64,000 nucleotides of DNA. Origin: Luteolibacter sp. Y139. GTDB lineage: Bacteria > Verrucomicrobiota > Verrucomicrobiia > Verrucomicrobiales > Akkermansiaceae. Location: contig NZ_JBBUKT010000010.1 in assembly GCF_038066715.1 (NCBI RefSeq), positions 186,001 to 250,000 of the forward strand. The letters are read 5' to 3'. Below are positions 46,927-56,066 of the stretch, piece after piece. The notes beneath the pieces were generated by a model that saw only the letters and a program-made list of their open reading frames with translations, made no database searches and was not told where the DNA came from. Both the position numbers and the translations under genes were made by a program. Within the stretch, counting starts at the first letter, position 1, and every line of letters starts with the position of its first letter.

Positions 46927-47310
46927 TTGTTTGCCGTATTCGCCAGCATCCATCTGGTGGGCGGTGAGTATGCATTGGTGCAGACCTATGCATGGGCGGG
47001 GATGTTGGTCAGCTACTCGAAGGAGGACGGCCTAATCAAGGGTGCCAAGGAGACCTTCAGCGGTGAAAAGCCGTGCGCGCTCTGCTGCAAGATCGCCGAC
47101 GCGAAGAAGTCCGACTCCGACGGCAAGTCGAAGGAACTGCCGGTTTCACCAACGGTGAAGCTGCTCAAGGAAATGCTTCCGTCATCGCCACTGGCGCTTT
47201 CCCCACCGCAATTCACGGAGGCTCCGAAGGTGATGTTTCCGGGCATGAATCTGCCCGTTGAAGAAGGAGCGTCTGCGCCGCCGGTGCCGCCGCCAAGGTG
47301 CGTGGCCTGA
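46927..47310 (+). CDS. Small cysteine-containing membrane protein upstream of a TonB receptor
   Basis: A 127-residue frame with a hydrophobic N-terminus (FAVFASIHLVGGEYALVQTYAWAGMLVSYS) and a SGEKPCALCCKIADAKKS motif, a PCxLC cysteine pair, followed by a Pro-rich tail. No ATG is available; TTG 46927 is the best start and the frame is open upstream to 46873. I recall similar PC.LC proteins placed before TonB receptors in Verrucomicrobia and Proteobacteria, suggesting a metal-related role. This is inference. Confidence 0.6.
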   Translation: MFAVFASIHLVGGEYALVQTYAWAGMLVSYSKEDGLIKGAKETFSGEKPCALCCKIADAKKSDSDGKSKELPVSPTVKLLKEMLPSSPLALSPPQFTEAPKVMFPGMNLPVEEGASAPPVPPPRCVA

Positions 47311-47495
47311 TAGGGTTCCCCGTCGCGTCGTCCGTAGTCCTGGCTTTAGCCGGACCGGGCAGCGGCGTGTTCCCATCGGCATCACGGTCCATCCAAGGCG
47401 GCCCCATTCGTCGTGTCACGAGGTCCTACAAGGACATCCGTGCATGCGCGCAATTCCAGTCCCGCCGCGCCTTCCACCTTCACACATGATCCATT

Positions 47496-49568
47496 TTGAA
47501 AGCTTCCTTTTTAACCGTCGCCGGTATCGGCGGCTCGCTCGTTTCCCTTCTGCAGGCCCAATCGCCTGACAAACTCGATGCCATGGTCGTTGAGGCCACG
47601 GCGCAGAAAAAGCAGCCATCTCTTACGGTTCCGACCCCCGAGGTTAGCCGCGCTGACCTGGAGAAAACTCCCGGTGGTGTGGAGGTCATCGATGCCGAAC
47701 GCTACCTCACTGGTCGCGCCAGCACGGTGGCTGACACCTTCGCGCTGTCTGCGGGTGTCTTTGCCCAGCCGCGTTTCGGTTCTGACGAGGCCCGGCTCTC
47801 GATCCGCGGCTCCGGTTTACAGAGGACCTTCCACGGTCGCGGCATCCGTGTGCTTCAGGACGGCGTGCCGCTGAATCTGGCTGACGGCGGTTTCGACTTC
47901 CAGGCACTCGATCCACTATCCGCATCGTACATCAATGTCTGGCGGGGTGGAAATGCACTCGCCTATGGATCTTCCACGCTGGGTGGCGCGATCGACTATG
48001 TCTCGCACACCGGGCTGACATCGCCTGGATATTCCGCGCGGCTCGAGGCGGGTTCTTTCGGCTACCTGCGGGCGCGTTTTGCGGGGGGCTTCAGCGAGGG
48101 CTCGAAGGATCTCTACTTCAGCCTCTCCGAGCAATCGCAGGAGGGTTTCCGCCATCATGCGGACCAGGACAACCAACGCCTCTTCCTCAACTTCGGCTGG
48201 CAGGTGGCCGAGAATGTGGAGACCCGGGTTTATTTGACGTCTGTCGTCACCGACTCGGAGCTGCCCGGTAACTTGACCAAGGCCGAGTTGGAACTCGATC
48301 CACGCCAAGCTGCTCCGGCAAACATCACCCAGGACCAGAAGAGAGACTTCGAGCTGTTCCGTGTCGCGAGCAAGACCACGGTGACGAATGGCAACAGCTC
48401 CGTCGATTTCATCGCGGCGTGGAGCTACAAGAATCTGGATCACCCGATCTTCCAGGTGGTGGATCAGAAGTCGAACGATGGTTTGTTAGGCGTGGTCTTC
48501 ACGAATACCGACGATCTGTTCGATCGTGAGCAGCGGTTCCGTGCGGGGTTGCTCTTCCAGCGCGGGGAAACGGATGCCGCAAACTACGTGAACGTCGGCG
48601 GTCATCGCGGCGCGCTTGTTCAGAAGGACGATCAGACGGCGACCAATCTGGAGGCTTTTGTTGAGAGCCAACTGGAACTTGGCGCGGGCTTCACCGGCGT
48701 GCTCGGTGCTGCCGCCTCGCGCAACGAGCGGGAGACACGCCGGGTCTTCGGGCCGATGCCCGCGAACAGCAGCTACGACCGCACCTACGACAATGTTTCG
48801 CCGAAGATCGGTGTACGCTGGGACGCTGACGAGAAGAAGACCACGCAGGTCTACGCGAATGTGAGCGGTAGCTACGAGCCGCCGTCCTTCAGCGAGTCAG
48901 GCACCGCTGTGGTGGCGAATGAAGCGCAGGAAGCCACCACCTTTGAGATCGGCACCCGCGGCACGCATGGCTTCGCCCGATGGGATCTGTCCGTCTATCG
49001 GGCTGAGGTAGATGACGAATTGCTCACTGTCCAGCTACCACCGCCCGCGGCCATCGGCGCAACTGGCACGATCAATGCGGACCAGACCATTCATCAAGGC
49101 GTCGAACTCGCAGGTGAGGTCGATCTGTTAGGCAGCGCTTGGGAGGAGAATCCGGCGCACCGGTTGGTCTTCCGGACGGCGTGGACTTATGGCGACTACC
49201 ATTTCGACCATGATCCCACGTATGGTGATAACCAGATCGCCGGCCTGCCGGAGCACCTGATCCGCGGCGAACTGATGTGGGAGAATGACTGCGGCTGGTA
49301 TGCTGGTCCGAACTTCGAGTGGGTGCCGGTGAAGTCGTGGATCGATCACCGCAATACCTTCTCGGCGGATCCCTACGCACTCCTCGGCTTCAAGCTGGGG
49401 CACCGGGTGGAGGAGGGGATCTCGTGGTTCATCGAGGGCAAGAATCTCACTGACGAGCGCTATGCTGCGACGACCGGCGTGATCGAGAACGCGAAGGGCG
49501 TCGACCAGCGTCAGTTCCTGCCCGGGGACGGACGGGGAGTTTTCGCGGGCATCGAATGCCGGTGGTAG
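47496..49568 (+). CDS. TonB-dependent outer-membrane receptor
   Basis: A 690-residue receptor with signal peptide MKASFLTVAGIGGSLVSLLQAQ. The plug domain has GGVEVIDAERYLTGRASTVADTFALSAGVFA, ARLSIRGSGLQRTFHGRGIRVLQDGVPLN and FDFQALDPLSASYINVWRGGNALAYGSSTLGGAIDYV. A 22-strand-type barrel follows, ending GIECRW with a terminal aromatic residue as required for barrel assembly. Imports a siderophore, metal complex or other ligand. The start is TTG 47496, and the cysteine-rich small gene lies 185 bp upstream. Confidence 0.93.
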   Translation: MKASFLTVAGIGGSLVSLLQAQSPDKLDAMVVEATAQKKQPSLTVPTPEVSRADLEKTPGGVEVIDAERYLTGRASTVADTFALSAGVFAQPRFGSDEARLSIRGSGLQRTFHGRGIRVLQDGVPLNLADGGFDFQALDPLSASYINVWRGGNALAYGSSTLGGAIDYVSHTGLTSPGYSARLEAGSFGYLRARFAGGFSEGSKDLYFSLSEQSQEGFRHHADQDNQRLFLNFGWQVAENVETRVYLTSVVTDSELPGNLTKAELELDPRQAAPANITQDQKRDFELFRVASKTTVTNGNSSVDFIAAWSYKNLDHPIFQVVDQKSNDGLLGVVFTNTDDLFDREQRFRAGLLFQRGETDAANYVNVGGHRGALVQKDDQTATNLEAFVESQLELGAGFTGVLGAAASRNERETRRVFGPMPANSSYDRTYDNVSPKIGVRWDADEKKTTQVYANVSGSYEPPSFSESGTAVVANEAQEATTFEIGTRGTHGFARWDLSVYRAEVDDELLTVQLPPPAAIGATGTINADQTIHQGVELAGEVDLLGSAWEENPAHRLVFRTAWTYGDYHFDHDPTYGDNQIAGLPEHLIRGELMWENDCGWYAGPNFEWVPVKSWIDHRNTFSADPYALLGFKLGHRVEEGISWFIEGKNLTDERYAATTGVIENAKGVDQRQFLPGDGRGVFAGIECRW

Positions 49569-49585
49569 TTCGATCCAGGAAGATA

Positions 49586-49617
49586 AAGAAGACCGCGGCG
49601 TCTACCGCGGTCTTCTT
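49586..49617 (+). terminator. Terminator after the TonB receptor
   Basis: Perfect 13-bp stem AAGAAGACCGCGG / CCGCGGTCTTCTT with a 6-nt loop, 18 bp after the stop codon. Confidence 0.85.
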
Positions 49618-49671
49618 CCTGGGCGTGGTTATAGCCTCACTGAAGGGCGTGGTTCGACCGCGCTCTCATAC

Positions 49672-50115
49672 TCATCCAATGACGAGTGACCACACTTGGT
49701 CAAATGCTGCCAAACAGGCCTCTGGTGGCTGGTAGCTTGTAGGGTGGCTTGGAACAAACACCGTAGCCGGTTGCTCGCAACTCCAGAAAGAGATGCATCG
49801 ACCACTATCATTGGCATCTACATCCGGACGATAGCCCTTTAAAGCTGCTGCAAGCGCCACCAGGGCCTGCTCCAAATGTCGCATGAGGTCGTCAGTCAGC
49901 TCGTCCGATGCAGAAATAAACGCATCTGGCGCACCAAGCCAATACTCCGCCCTTTCCCGGTTTCCATCCTGAGTGACTCTTAAAATCAGCCGTCCGGTCA
50001 TACCGGATGCAGTATGTAGCGGGGAGCGCAACTGGATAACCTCGTCTGCTTTGAGGGGATAGGCAGCACCTGCTCGATTCCGGCTAAAACGCAATTTTCG
50101 AGGTGGGAAGGGCAT
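49672..50115 (-). CDS. Hypothetical protein
   Basis: A 147-residue soluble protein with segments YPLKADEVIQLRSPL, GRLILRVTQDGNRERAEYWLG and LMRHLEQALVALAAALKGY. No signal peptide or recognised motif. It lies between two GACCGCGG-cored hairpins, next to the attachment scar, on the chromosomal side of the element boundary. Confidence 0.55.
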   Translation of the reverse strand: MPFPPRKLRFSRNRAGAAYPLKADEVIQLRSPLHTASGMTGRLILRVTQDGNRERAEYWLGAPDAFISASDELTDDLMRHLEQALVALAAALKGYRPDVDANDSGRCISFWSCEQPATVFVPSHPTSYQPPEACLAAFDQVWSLVIG

Positions 50116-50137
50116 GAGTAAATTTCGTCAGGCCAAA

Positions 50138-50175
50138 GAAAAAGGACCGTGGCAACTGCCGCGGTCCTTTTTTCT
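50138..50175 (-). terminator. Hairpin terminator of the former tRNA-Phe gene
   Basis: Stem AAAGGACCG..GGCA / TGCC.CGGTCCTTT with poly-A and poly-T flanks. On the minus strand it lies directly after the tRNA-Phe CCA end, where a tRNA terminator is expected. Confidence 0.75.
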
Positions 50176-50182
50176 GCAGAGG

Positions 50183-50230
50183 TGGTGGCTCAGGACGGAA
50201 TCGAACCGCCGACACGCGGATTTTCAATCG
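50183..50230 (-). pseudogene. 3' half of tRNA-Phe (GAA), attachment-site scar
   Basis: The minus strand reads from the anticodon loop to the CCA: GATTGAAAATCCGC, GTGTC, then T-arm GGCGG-TTCGATT-CCGTC, acceptor CTGAGCC and ACCA. The loop TTGAAAA gives anticodon GAA. The 5' half (acceptor, D-arm, 5' anticodon stem) is missing; the adjacent sequence does not fold with it. This is what remains when an element integrates in a tRNA gene. The reconstituted tRNA should be at the other end. Confidence 0.88.
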
Positions 50231-50335
50231 GAGACACAAAACTTAAGTCCGCGTAGGTCAGAGGATCACCGTTCTGTCCATTCGCAGCGTTCGGAACATT
50301 CTCGACTTAAGACTGCGATAGTGCATATTCGATCC

Positions 50336-51508
50336 ATGGCGAAAAATCCGCGTTTCGACTATCGGAAGACGCCGAAGGGATGGCTGGTGAACATCCCCGG
50401 CAGCGTGTCCGACACCGGCAGGTTTCGCCGCCGCTACTTCGAAACCCGCGATCAGGCTAAGGCCGAATGCCAACGGCTCCGTGAGATTTACCAAGGCGGG
50501 CGCGCTAAGGCATCGGACATCACCGCCGCGCTCGCAGAGGATGCAACGAGGGCCGCCGAGCTACTCGCACCGTTCAACGTGACGCTCGCGCAGGCAGCCG
50601 CCTTCTACGCCAGCCACCACGACACACGCAGCAAGGCTCCGACGCTTTCCGAAGCCTGGAGGGCCGCCATCGAGAATCGTCCCAACCACCGCGAACGCAC
50701 CATTGCCGACTTGCGGGCATGGAGGAAAGCACTCCCGGCGTGGTTCATTGCCCTCAATGTTTTCGACATCGAACCCGCCGCCATCAAGCGAGCCTTGGAT
50801 GAAGTCACCAAGGGCCGCACGAGATGGAAGTCCGGGTTGCGGTACATCTCGTCGGTATTGGGCGATTGCGTGAAGGCCGGCACCATAGCTGAAAACCCTG
50901 TAAAGCGCGTCCACGTTGAGCGGAAGCCCGATTACGCGGCAGATGTGAGCATTTACAGCCCTCCCGAGCTGAAAAGGCTTATGGCGGCATGCAGGGACTA
51001 CGACGAGGGGATCGACAAGAGGTGTGCGTCGTGCACCACGGCGTTCGCCGTTATGGCATTTGGTGGCGTGAGGCCCGAAGAGGTGGCTAAGCTGCGCTGG
51101 GATGACGTGTCGCTTGAACTACACAACATCCGCATCGGTCCCACGATTGCAAAGAAGGCACGCCGTCGGAATGTCCGCATCAATGCGACGCTCGCCACCT
51201 GGCTGGAAATTGTTCCAATGGGAGACCGCCAAGGAAGGATCGTTCCAACGCGCTGGAGATTCAAGGCCGCTCGCGTGAGGAAGGAGGCGGGGATCGACGG
51301 CCACGAGAAGCAGGATGCGCTCCGACATTCGTTCGGTACTTATATGCTCGCCGTAGAGAATGACCTCGACGCTCTCAAATCCGATATGGGGCACGAGCAT
51401 GTCCGGGTGTTCTTCGAGCACTACCACAAAGCAGTCACGAAGCGGGAGGCGATGCCTTACTGGGAAGTGTTGCCGCCCGGAACGATGCTTCCCGACGACA
51501 TTAATTGA
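50336..51508 (+). CDS. Tyrosine recombinase/integrase
   Basis: A 390-residue integrase directly after the tRNA-Phe scar. The N-terminus has an arm-binding-type segment (RFDYRKTPKGWLVNIPG). The core-binding domain covers about 90-200. The catalytic domain has FGGVRPEEVAKLRWDDV (first Arg), IAKKARRRNV (Lys), DALRHSFGTYML (second Arg; the usual His three residues before it is Asp), DMGHEHVRVFFEHYHKAV (His and the nucleophile Tyr). It catalyses site-specific integration and excision at tRNA-Phe. The open frame starts upstream at 50114 across the tRNA scar; ATG 50336 is the sensible start. Confidence 0.92.
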   Translation: MAKNPRFDYRKTPKGWLVNIPGSVSDTGRFRRRYFETRDQAKAECQRLREIYQGGRAKASDITAALAEDATRAAELLAPFNVTLAQAAAFYASHHDTRSKAPTLSEAWRAAIENRPNHRERTIADLRAWRKALPAWFIALNVFDIEPAAIKRALDEVTKGRTRWKSGLRYISSVLGDCVKAGTIAENPVKRVHVERKPDYAADVSIYSPPELKRLMAACRDYDEGIDKRCASCTTAFAVMAFGGVRPEEVAKLRWDDVSLELHNIRIGPTIAKKARRRNVRINATLATWLEIVPMGDRQGRIVPTRWRFKAARVRKEAGIDGHEKQDALRHSFGTYMLAVENDLDALKSDMGHEHVRVFFEHYHKAVTKREAMPYWEVLPPGTMLPDDIN

Positions 51509-51613
51509 GTGCCTGACAGGAATTCTTCGGAACTTTGGGCGCAATAGGGCGATTGAGTGCAGGTGATTCGCCGCGAACTTGCATTTTCTTGTCTATTTGG
51601 ACTAAGTTCGACC

Positions 51614-52777
51614 ATGAATCCGTCAAGCCATCCCGACGAGATTGGCAACCCCACTGAGGGCTCACTGAGCCAACTGGTCGGCCAACTTGTTTTTGCGGTC
51701 GCTGATATTCCCCCATCCGTTCTCATTCGAAGACTCGAAATTGTTACCAGGATCGAGCTAGAACCTAAGAAGGTTCAGAACGAAGCTTTAGACGCGATCA
51801 CGAGATTAGGGATGCTCGGGTGGTTGGGGGATCTTGAATCCATTAGCGCTCTCTCAACCATTGTGACTATTGGGACCAAGCAGCTAAACAGCCTACGTCA
51901 GTCGAAACCTCCGGATGAGTTCATCAAACACATGGATGTAATCCGCCCGGCGGACAATGAAGAAAATCAGCACAATCTGAACCGACTACTAGGCAAGCTT
52001 CAAGAGAAGAGCTTTGAAGAACTTGCAGCCAGTGGATTGGTTACCTCGCGAGGCCACTTTCCGTTTTCGCCTTTGATCCGGGGTGTTCTGAACGATCTTC
52101 CCTTGGACGGTTACTACAGTGCATTTGGATCGGAACAACCTGCTCAGGACCATAAGTCTGCTCTGGAATCGTTCATTGAAAGTGTATGCTACCAGACATT
52201 TGCATGGATCGGATGGGTGAATTTGTCCAAATTGGCCATGGTAAGTAGTGAGTGGCCCTTCACAGTCGGCTCGATGGATTCCCGACCTGATGAAACGGTC
52301 TTGGCTTTTCTCCGCTATATCCAGCTGGGAAAAGCGTCGCCGATTAGAGTGGAAAGAAAGGGTTTTAAAGTTGGTCAGCAGTCATGGATCGCGACCAAGG
52401 TCATGGAGGAATTAGATCGGCAGCGCGTGCTAACGCAATACTCCGACAGCGAGTCTGTCGAAGGTGGAATTCTACCCGGCACAAGTCACGGATGGCGGGC
52501 GGCGGCCGCGGTGCTGCCGGCGTTCAAAGCGGAATCCGATGTAATTGATTTGTGGGTACGTGCGGGGATGAAATATCTTTACGACGAATGCAGTGGGCGT
52601 TGGACGGAACTGGAGAAATGGAGTGCCATCAAGCGTCGCTTCAGTTCGGATAAATACTCAGGCCAGGAAGGCGCTGTTAGGGCTGTTCTTCGGGACGGAC
52701 TTCGCGCGATGTGCAAACGAAGGTTCGGACATGTTCCGCCTCTTAAAAGGCGCAAAGAGTCACGCAAGCGGAAATGA
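51614..52777 (+). CDS. Hypothetical protein of the element
   Basis: A 387-residue soluble protein, mainly helical (LSQLVGQLVFAVADIPPSVLIRRLEIV, EALDAITRLGMLGWLGDLE), with a basic C-terminus (PPLKRRKESRKRK). No recognised motif. GC and codon use are clearly lower than in the chromosomal genes. ATG 51614 is chosen; 19 upstream codons in frame have no support. Confidence 0.6.
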   Translation: MNPSSHPDEIGNPTEGSLSQLVGQLVFAVADIPPSVLIRRLEIVTRIELEPKKVQNEALDAITRLGMLGWLGDLESISALSTIVTIGTKQLNSLRQSKPPDEFIKHMDVIRPADNEENQHNLNRLLGKLQEKSFEELAASGLVTSRGHFPFSPLIRGVLNDLPLDGYYSAFGSEQPAQDHKSALESFIESVCYQTFAWIGWVNLSKLAMVSSEWPFTVGSMDSRPDETVLAFLRYIQLGKASPIRVERKGFKVGQQSWIATKVMEELDRQRVLTQYSDSESVEGGILPGTSHGWRAAAAVLPAFKAESDVIDLWVRAGMKYLYDECSGRWTELEKWSAIKRRFSSDKYSGQEGAVRAVLRDGLRAMCKRRFGHVPPLKRRKESRKRK

Positions 52778-53324
52778 GCCCCTTGGAATGGGAATCATTG
52801 CCTTCGAGGTGCCTAGCTCGGTCGTTGTGGATCTGTGGGTTCGGCCGCGGCAGTGACTGCCCCGTAGCTCTATTGGGCCGAGGCAGAGCAACTTCGGCAT
52901 CAAGTCATCTGATAGCGGTGACGGTGGCGCCAACGCACGTCAGCCTCGGCGGATTGGTGATATTTGCGGAAATCTCTGTCAATTTGCATCGGCCAATGGA
53001 AATCGGCACGTCCCGGGTCTTAAAATTTTCTGGGACTGATTGTGTTTGATTAGGCCTAATCCTTTAAAAAGCAGTGGTAATGGCAAGATTCAGCGATTGG
53101 TCAGGGGTTTTTGCGGCGTAACCAACAAAGAATAAGAGAGTTACAAAGCGCATTCTTGCGAGGCGATTATTGGGGGGATTTTGAGACGGCTCGCTCGACT
53201 TGCATTCCACGTCTAGAAATAGCGAATGGATGTGGAAGCAACTTGGTGCCCATTCCGCTGATAGATGTAGGTTGAGTTTGACGCGTTTCTTTGATGCGGA
53301 GGCCATTCGGTAGGAGTTCGAACC
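52778..53324. other. 547-bp non-coding region of the element
   Basis: No convincing ORF on either strand. It holds a perfect 14-bp palindrome GATTAGGCCTAATC (53048-53061) followed by an AT-rich stretch (CTTTAAAAAG). The position just upstream of the excisionase-like and polymerase genes suits an operator, attP arm or origin; none can be proved. Confidence 0.5.
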
Positions 53325-53552
53325 ATGCCGAACGCCCACCGCCACGACCACGCTACCCAGCCTGTGCGGGTTTTTGTCCGAGCCCGGGTCATTGCCCTCA
53401 CTTATTCGATCTCTGAACGAAAGGTGCTTTTGATGGCCGCCTCGGGAGAAATTCCCTCGGTGCGATTTGGACGCGCAGTCCGATTCGATCCGGTTGCGGT
53501 CGCGGCCGTGGTGGAGCGGGAGGCAGCGGCATCCACGTTGGATGCCGGTTAA
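53325..53552 (+). CDS. Small excisionase/AlpA-like helix-turn-helix protein
   Basis: A 75-residue protein. ARVIALTYSISERKVLLMAASGEIPSVRFGRAVRFDP matches the MerR-like HTH_17/excisionase fold: a helix-turn-helix, then G.IPs.R.GR..rf. Such proteins direct excision or regulate element genes. It precedes the polymerase operon. Confidence 0.75.
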   Translation: MPNAHRHDHATQPVRVFVRARVIALTYSISERKVLLMAASGEIPSVRFGRAVRFDPVAVAAVVEREAAASTLDAG

Positions 53553-53588
53553 ACGCGGTATGACGCCGCTCAACCCCAAAAGTAATAA

Positions 53589-54299
53589 ATGAAAAGTAAT
53601 GAGACGATAAGTGCTCACCCGGGAACGGGCGAGCGTCATGAAGAGGGCTCGCACATCCCCATGAGCGAGCAGAACGAAAACTTGGGTCAACCGTTGGACC
53701 CGATTGGAGCGGACTTTGACGCTCCAATTGCTCGGACGGGCGGCCGGACTTACAAACTCGCGGACATCGCGCTCGCCCAGAACTTCGGTGTTCTGGCAGG
53801 CGTGACCACGCGGGCGGCAACGCCGCCGTTGAAGAAGTTCGGGAAACAGGTGTTTTTCTCGCCTCATCCCGACCCGAAGTACTACACCCAGCAATTCGCA
53901 ACGATCGGAAACGACGACGAACGCGGCCAGCTGTACATCGTTCCGCCTTGGCTGCAGGAAAAGATGCCGGGCGAGACGTCGGTGAAGCACTTCGTGCCAT
54001 GCATCAGCCGAGACGGCTCGATTACACTGATGCCGATTGGCGAACCGGTCACGTTTGGCAGTCCGAACCCAGCGAGCCAGTCGCTGTGGAAAGCGGTTCT
54101 GAGCAACCAGAACAGCTGGGTCCGGTTGACATGGGACCCGAAATCGTCCGGGTTCCGGCAGACATCGCCCATTCAGGAATGGCCGGCACCCGTGTGGCCG
54201 GACAACCTGGATGAACTGTTCGAAGAGGCGATCACCGAGCAGCTGATCACCGATGAGAACCACTGGTTGATCCAAAAACTCCTCGGAGCCGGGGCATGA
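53589..54299 (+). CDS. Hypothetical protein overlapping the polymerase gene
   Basis: A 236-residue soluble protein with IARTGGRTYKLADIALAQNFGVLAGVTTRAAT, FGKQVFFSPHPDPKYYTQQF and a C-terminal acidic helix (LDELFEEAITEQLI). An internal ATG at codon 25 (MSEQNENLGQP) is an alternative start. Its stop overlaps the start of the DNA polymerase gene (ATGA), so the two are coupled. No known family. Confidence 0.6.
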   Translation: MKSNETISAHPGTGERHEEGSHIPMSEQNENLGQPLDPIGADFDAPIARTGGRTYKLADIALAQNFGVLAGVTTRAATPPLKKFGKQVFFSPHPDPKYYTQQFATIGNDDERGQLYIVPPWLQEKMPGETSVKHFVPCISRDGSITLMPIGEPVTFGSPNPASQSLWKAVLSNQNSWVRLTWDPKSSGFRQTSPIQEWPAPVWPDNLDELFEEAITEQLITDENHWLIQKLLGAGA

Positions 54300-56005
54300 T
54301 ACCTGAGCGCTACAATGAGGTCGTAGTCGTGGAATTCGCGTTCCACGCGTCTCCGGGTGAACGCCCGGTGCCGATTTGTCTTGTAGCCAATACCCTCCCG
54401 TCGGGGCGCATTGTGCGCCTCGGCGGCGAGGCCCTGGCATCGTGCGGTGAAGTCCCCTTCGATGTGGGTCTTGCCACGCTTGTCGTCGCATTCAATGCGG
54501 AGGACGCGCTAGGTTGCTTCCGGGCCCTTGGATGGCAGGTGCCGGTCAACCTGATCGACCTCTACACCGAGTTTCGGAATTTCACTAATGGACTTCCCAT
54601 GCGCATCGGTCGCGACCTGTGCGGTGCACTGCTGACAATGGGTGTGCCGTTCGCGAATGTTGTTGGAGATCCCGACGTGGACCACTTGCTCGTTCGCGGT
54701 GGCCCTTACTCCTATGAGGAGCAGTCGGCTCTCCTAAAGAACTGCGAGGCTAGGGTTGAAGGGATCGGCCGCCTCTGGAGCATCCTGAAACCGCGCTTGG
54801 ATTCTCGAGCCCTTCTTCGCGGCGACTACATGAAGGCTGTGGCTGACATGGAGTGGCAGGGGATTCCGGTCGACGGTCAGACGGTCAATGCCCTTCAGAA
54901 TCGGTGGCACGAGTTTCAATCCCAGGTCCTTCACTCGATCGATCCGTTTGAGAGGATCTGGTGTGGCGGCCGTTTTGATCAACTGGCGTTTGTCCGCTAT
55001 ACGAGGAATCACGGAATCGATTGGCCCCGGTTGGAAGGGGGCTTTCTGGATCTGTCGAACGACACCTTTTCCGAAATGGCGACGCTCTTTCCCCGGGCGA
55101 TCAACGGGATCTATCGAGCGAAGCAGGTGCTGGATCAGATCAACGGCTGCGAACTCGTCATCGGACGAGATGGGCGGAACCGTGTTCCACTTTCGCCGTT
55201 CTGGACCACCTCTGGCCGTAACCAGCCGTCGACCAGGCGCTTTGCCTTCGATCTTTCATCATGGATGCGGCGGTTCATCCAGCCACAGCCGGGAATGGCG
55301 TTGGCCTACATCGATTGGTGCCATCAGGAGATCGGCGTCGCCGCCGGCCTGTCGGGCGATAAGGGGCTACAGGACGCTTGCATGTCATCGGATCCTTACA
55401 TCGCCTTCGCAAGAATGGCGGGAGCGGCACCGGTGAACGCCACCAAGCTGAGCCACCCGCAGATCCGCGAGATCTTCAAGGTCGCTCTCCTCGGCGTGGG
55501 ATACTCAATGAGCCCTGCTGGGCTTGCCCGTCGTCTCGGCATCAGCGAGGGCGAAGCCAGCTATCTACTCTCGATGCATGGCAGATGCTATCCCGATTTC
55601 TGGAAATGGAGTGACGGAGCCTGCGACTACGGCCAGCTGGCACGGAGTCTTTACACCCGCTTCGGATGGAGCCTTCGAGTCACCCCTGACACGAAGTTCA
55701 CCACGTTGAGGAATTTTCCCTGCCAAGCCAACGCGGCGGAAATGATGCGCTTGGCGGCGATCTACGGCGTGGAGGAAGGTTTATCGATTTGCGCACCAGT
55801 TCACGATGCATTTTTAATCGAGGCACCGGTTGACCACATCGACCATCACACGGCCTTGTTCCGATCCTGCATGGATCGGGCGAGCGGCGACGTGCTCGGC
55901 GGCTTTGTCATCCGTACCGAGGTCCAAATCTACCGATTCCCGCATCGCTTTGGACATCGCAACGCGAACCCAATCTGGGACCTTGCCATGAAAGTTCTCG
56001 GTTAG
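54296..56005 (+). CDS. Family A DNA polymerase (PolI-like) of the element
   Basis: A 569-residue polymerase. Motif A is LAYIDWCHQEIGVAAGLSGD with D340. Motif B is R391-E-I-F-K395...Y403-S (Rx3Kx7Y, with YS where YG is usual). Motif C is PVHDAFLIEAP with D504 (HDA rather than HDE). Similar polymerases in bacterial integrated elements begin with a 3'-5' exonuclease motif of DFEF type; here it reads E13-F-A15-F, so two acidic residues are changed and proofreading is doubtful. It has no 5' nuclease domain. Probably replicates or repairs the element. Coupled to the upstream gene by a 4-bp overlap. Confidence 0.85.
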   Translation: MIPERYNEVVVVEFAFHASPGERPVPICLVANTLPSGRIVRLGGEALASCGEVPFDVGLATLVVAFNAEDALGCFRALGWQVPVNLIDLYTEFRNFTNGLPMRIGRDLCGALLTMGVPFANVVGDPDVDHLLVRGGPYSYEEQSALLKNCEARVEGIGRLWSILKPRLDSRALLRGDYMKAVADMEWQGIPVDGQTVNALQNRWHEFQSQVLHSIDPFERIWCGGRFDQLAFVRYTRNHGIDWPRLEGGFLDLSNDTFSEMATLFPRAINGIYRAKQVLDQINGCELVIGRDGRNRVPLSPFWTTSGRNQPSTRRFAFDLSSWMRRFIQPQPGMALAYIDWCHQEIGVAAGLSGDKGLQDACMSSDPYIAFARMAGAAPVNATKLSHPQIREIFKVALLGVGYSMSPAGLARRLGISEGEASYLLSMHGRCYPDFWKWSDGACDYGQLARSLYTRFGWSLRVTPDTKFTTLRNFPCQANAAEMMRLAAIYGVEEGLSICAPVHDAFLIEAPVDHIDHHTALFRSCMDRASGDVLGGFVIRTEVQIYRFPHRFGHRNANPIWDLAMKVLG

Positions 56006-56066
56006 CCCCTGCCCAGAAGGGAAGGACACCCCTACCCGCAACGATACCCCCGTCCCATCTATTATT

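Noticed and set aside
47311..47495. Cobalamin or other riboswitch before the TonB receptor
   Set aside because: No conserved B12-box-like sequence or multi-stem structure could be recognised by eye.
50114..50335. Upstream extension of the integrase ORF
   Set aside because: It would run through the tRNA terminator and tRNA scar; ATG 50336 gives the normal integrase N-terminus.
54900..54935. GTTTCAATC at about 54916 as a second attachment site
   Set aside because: Only a few bases match the tRNA-Phe identity block, and it lies inside the polymerase coding sequence.
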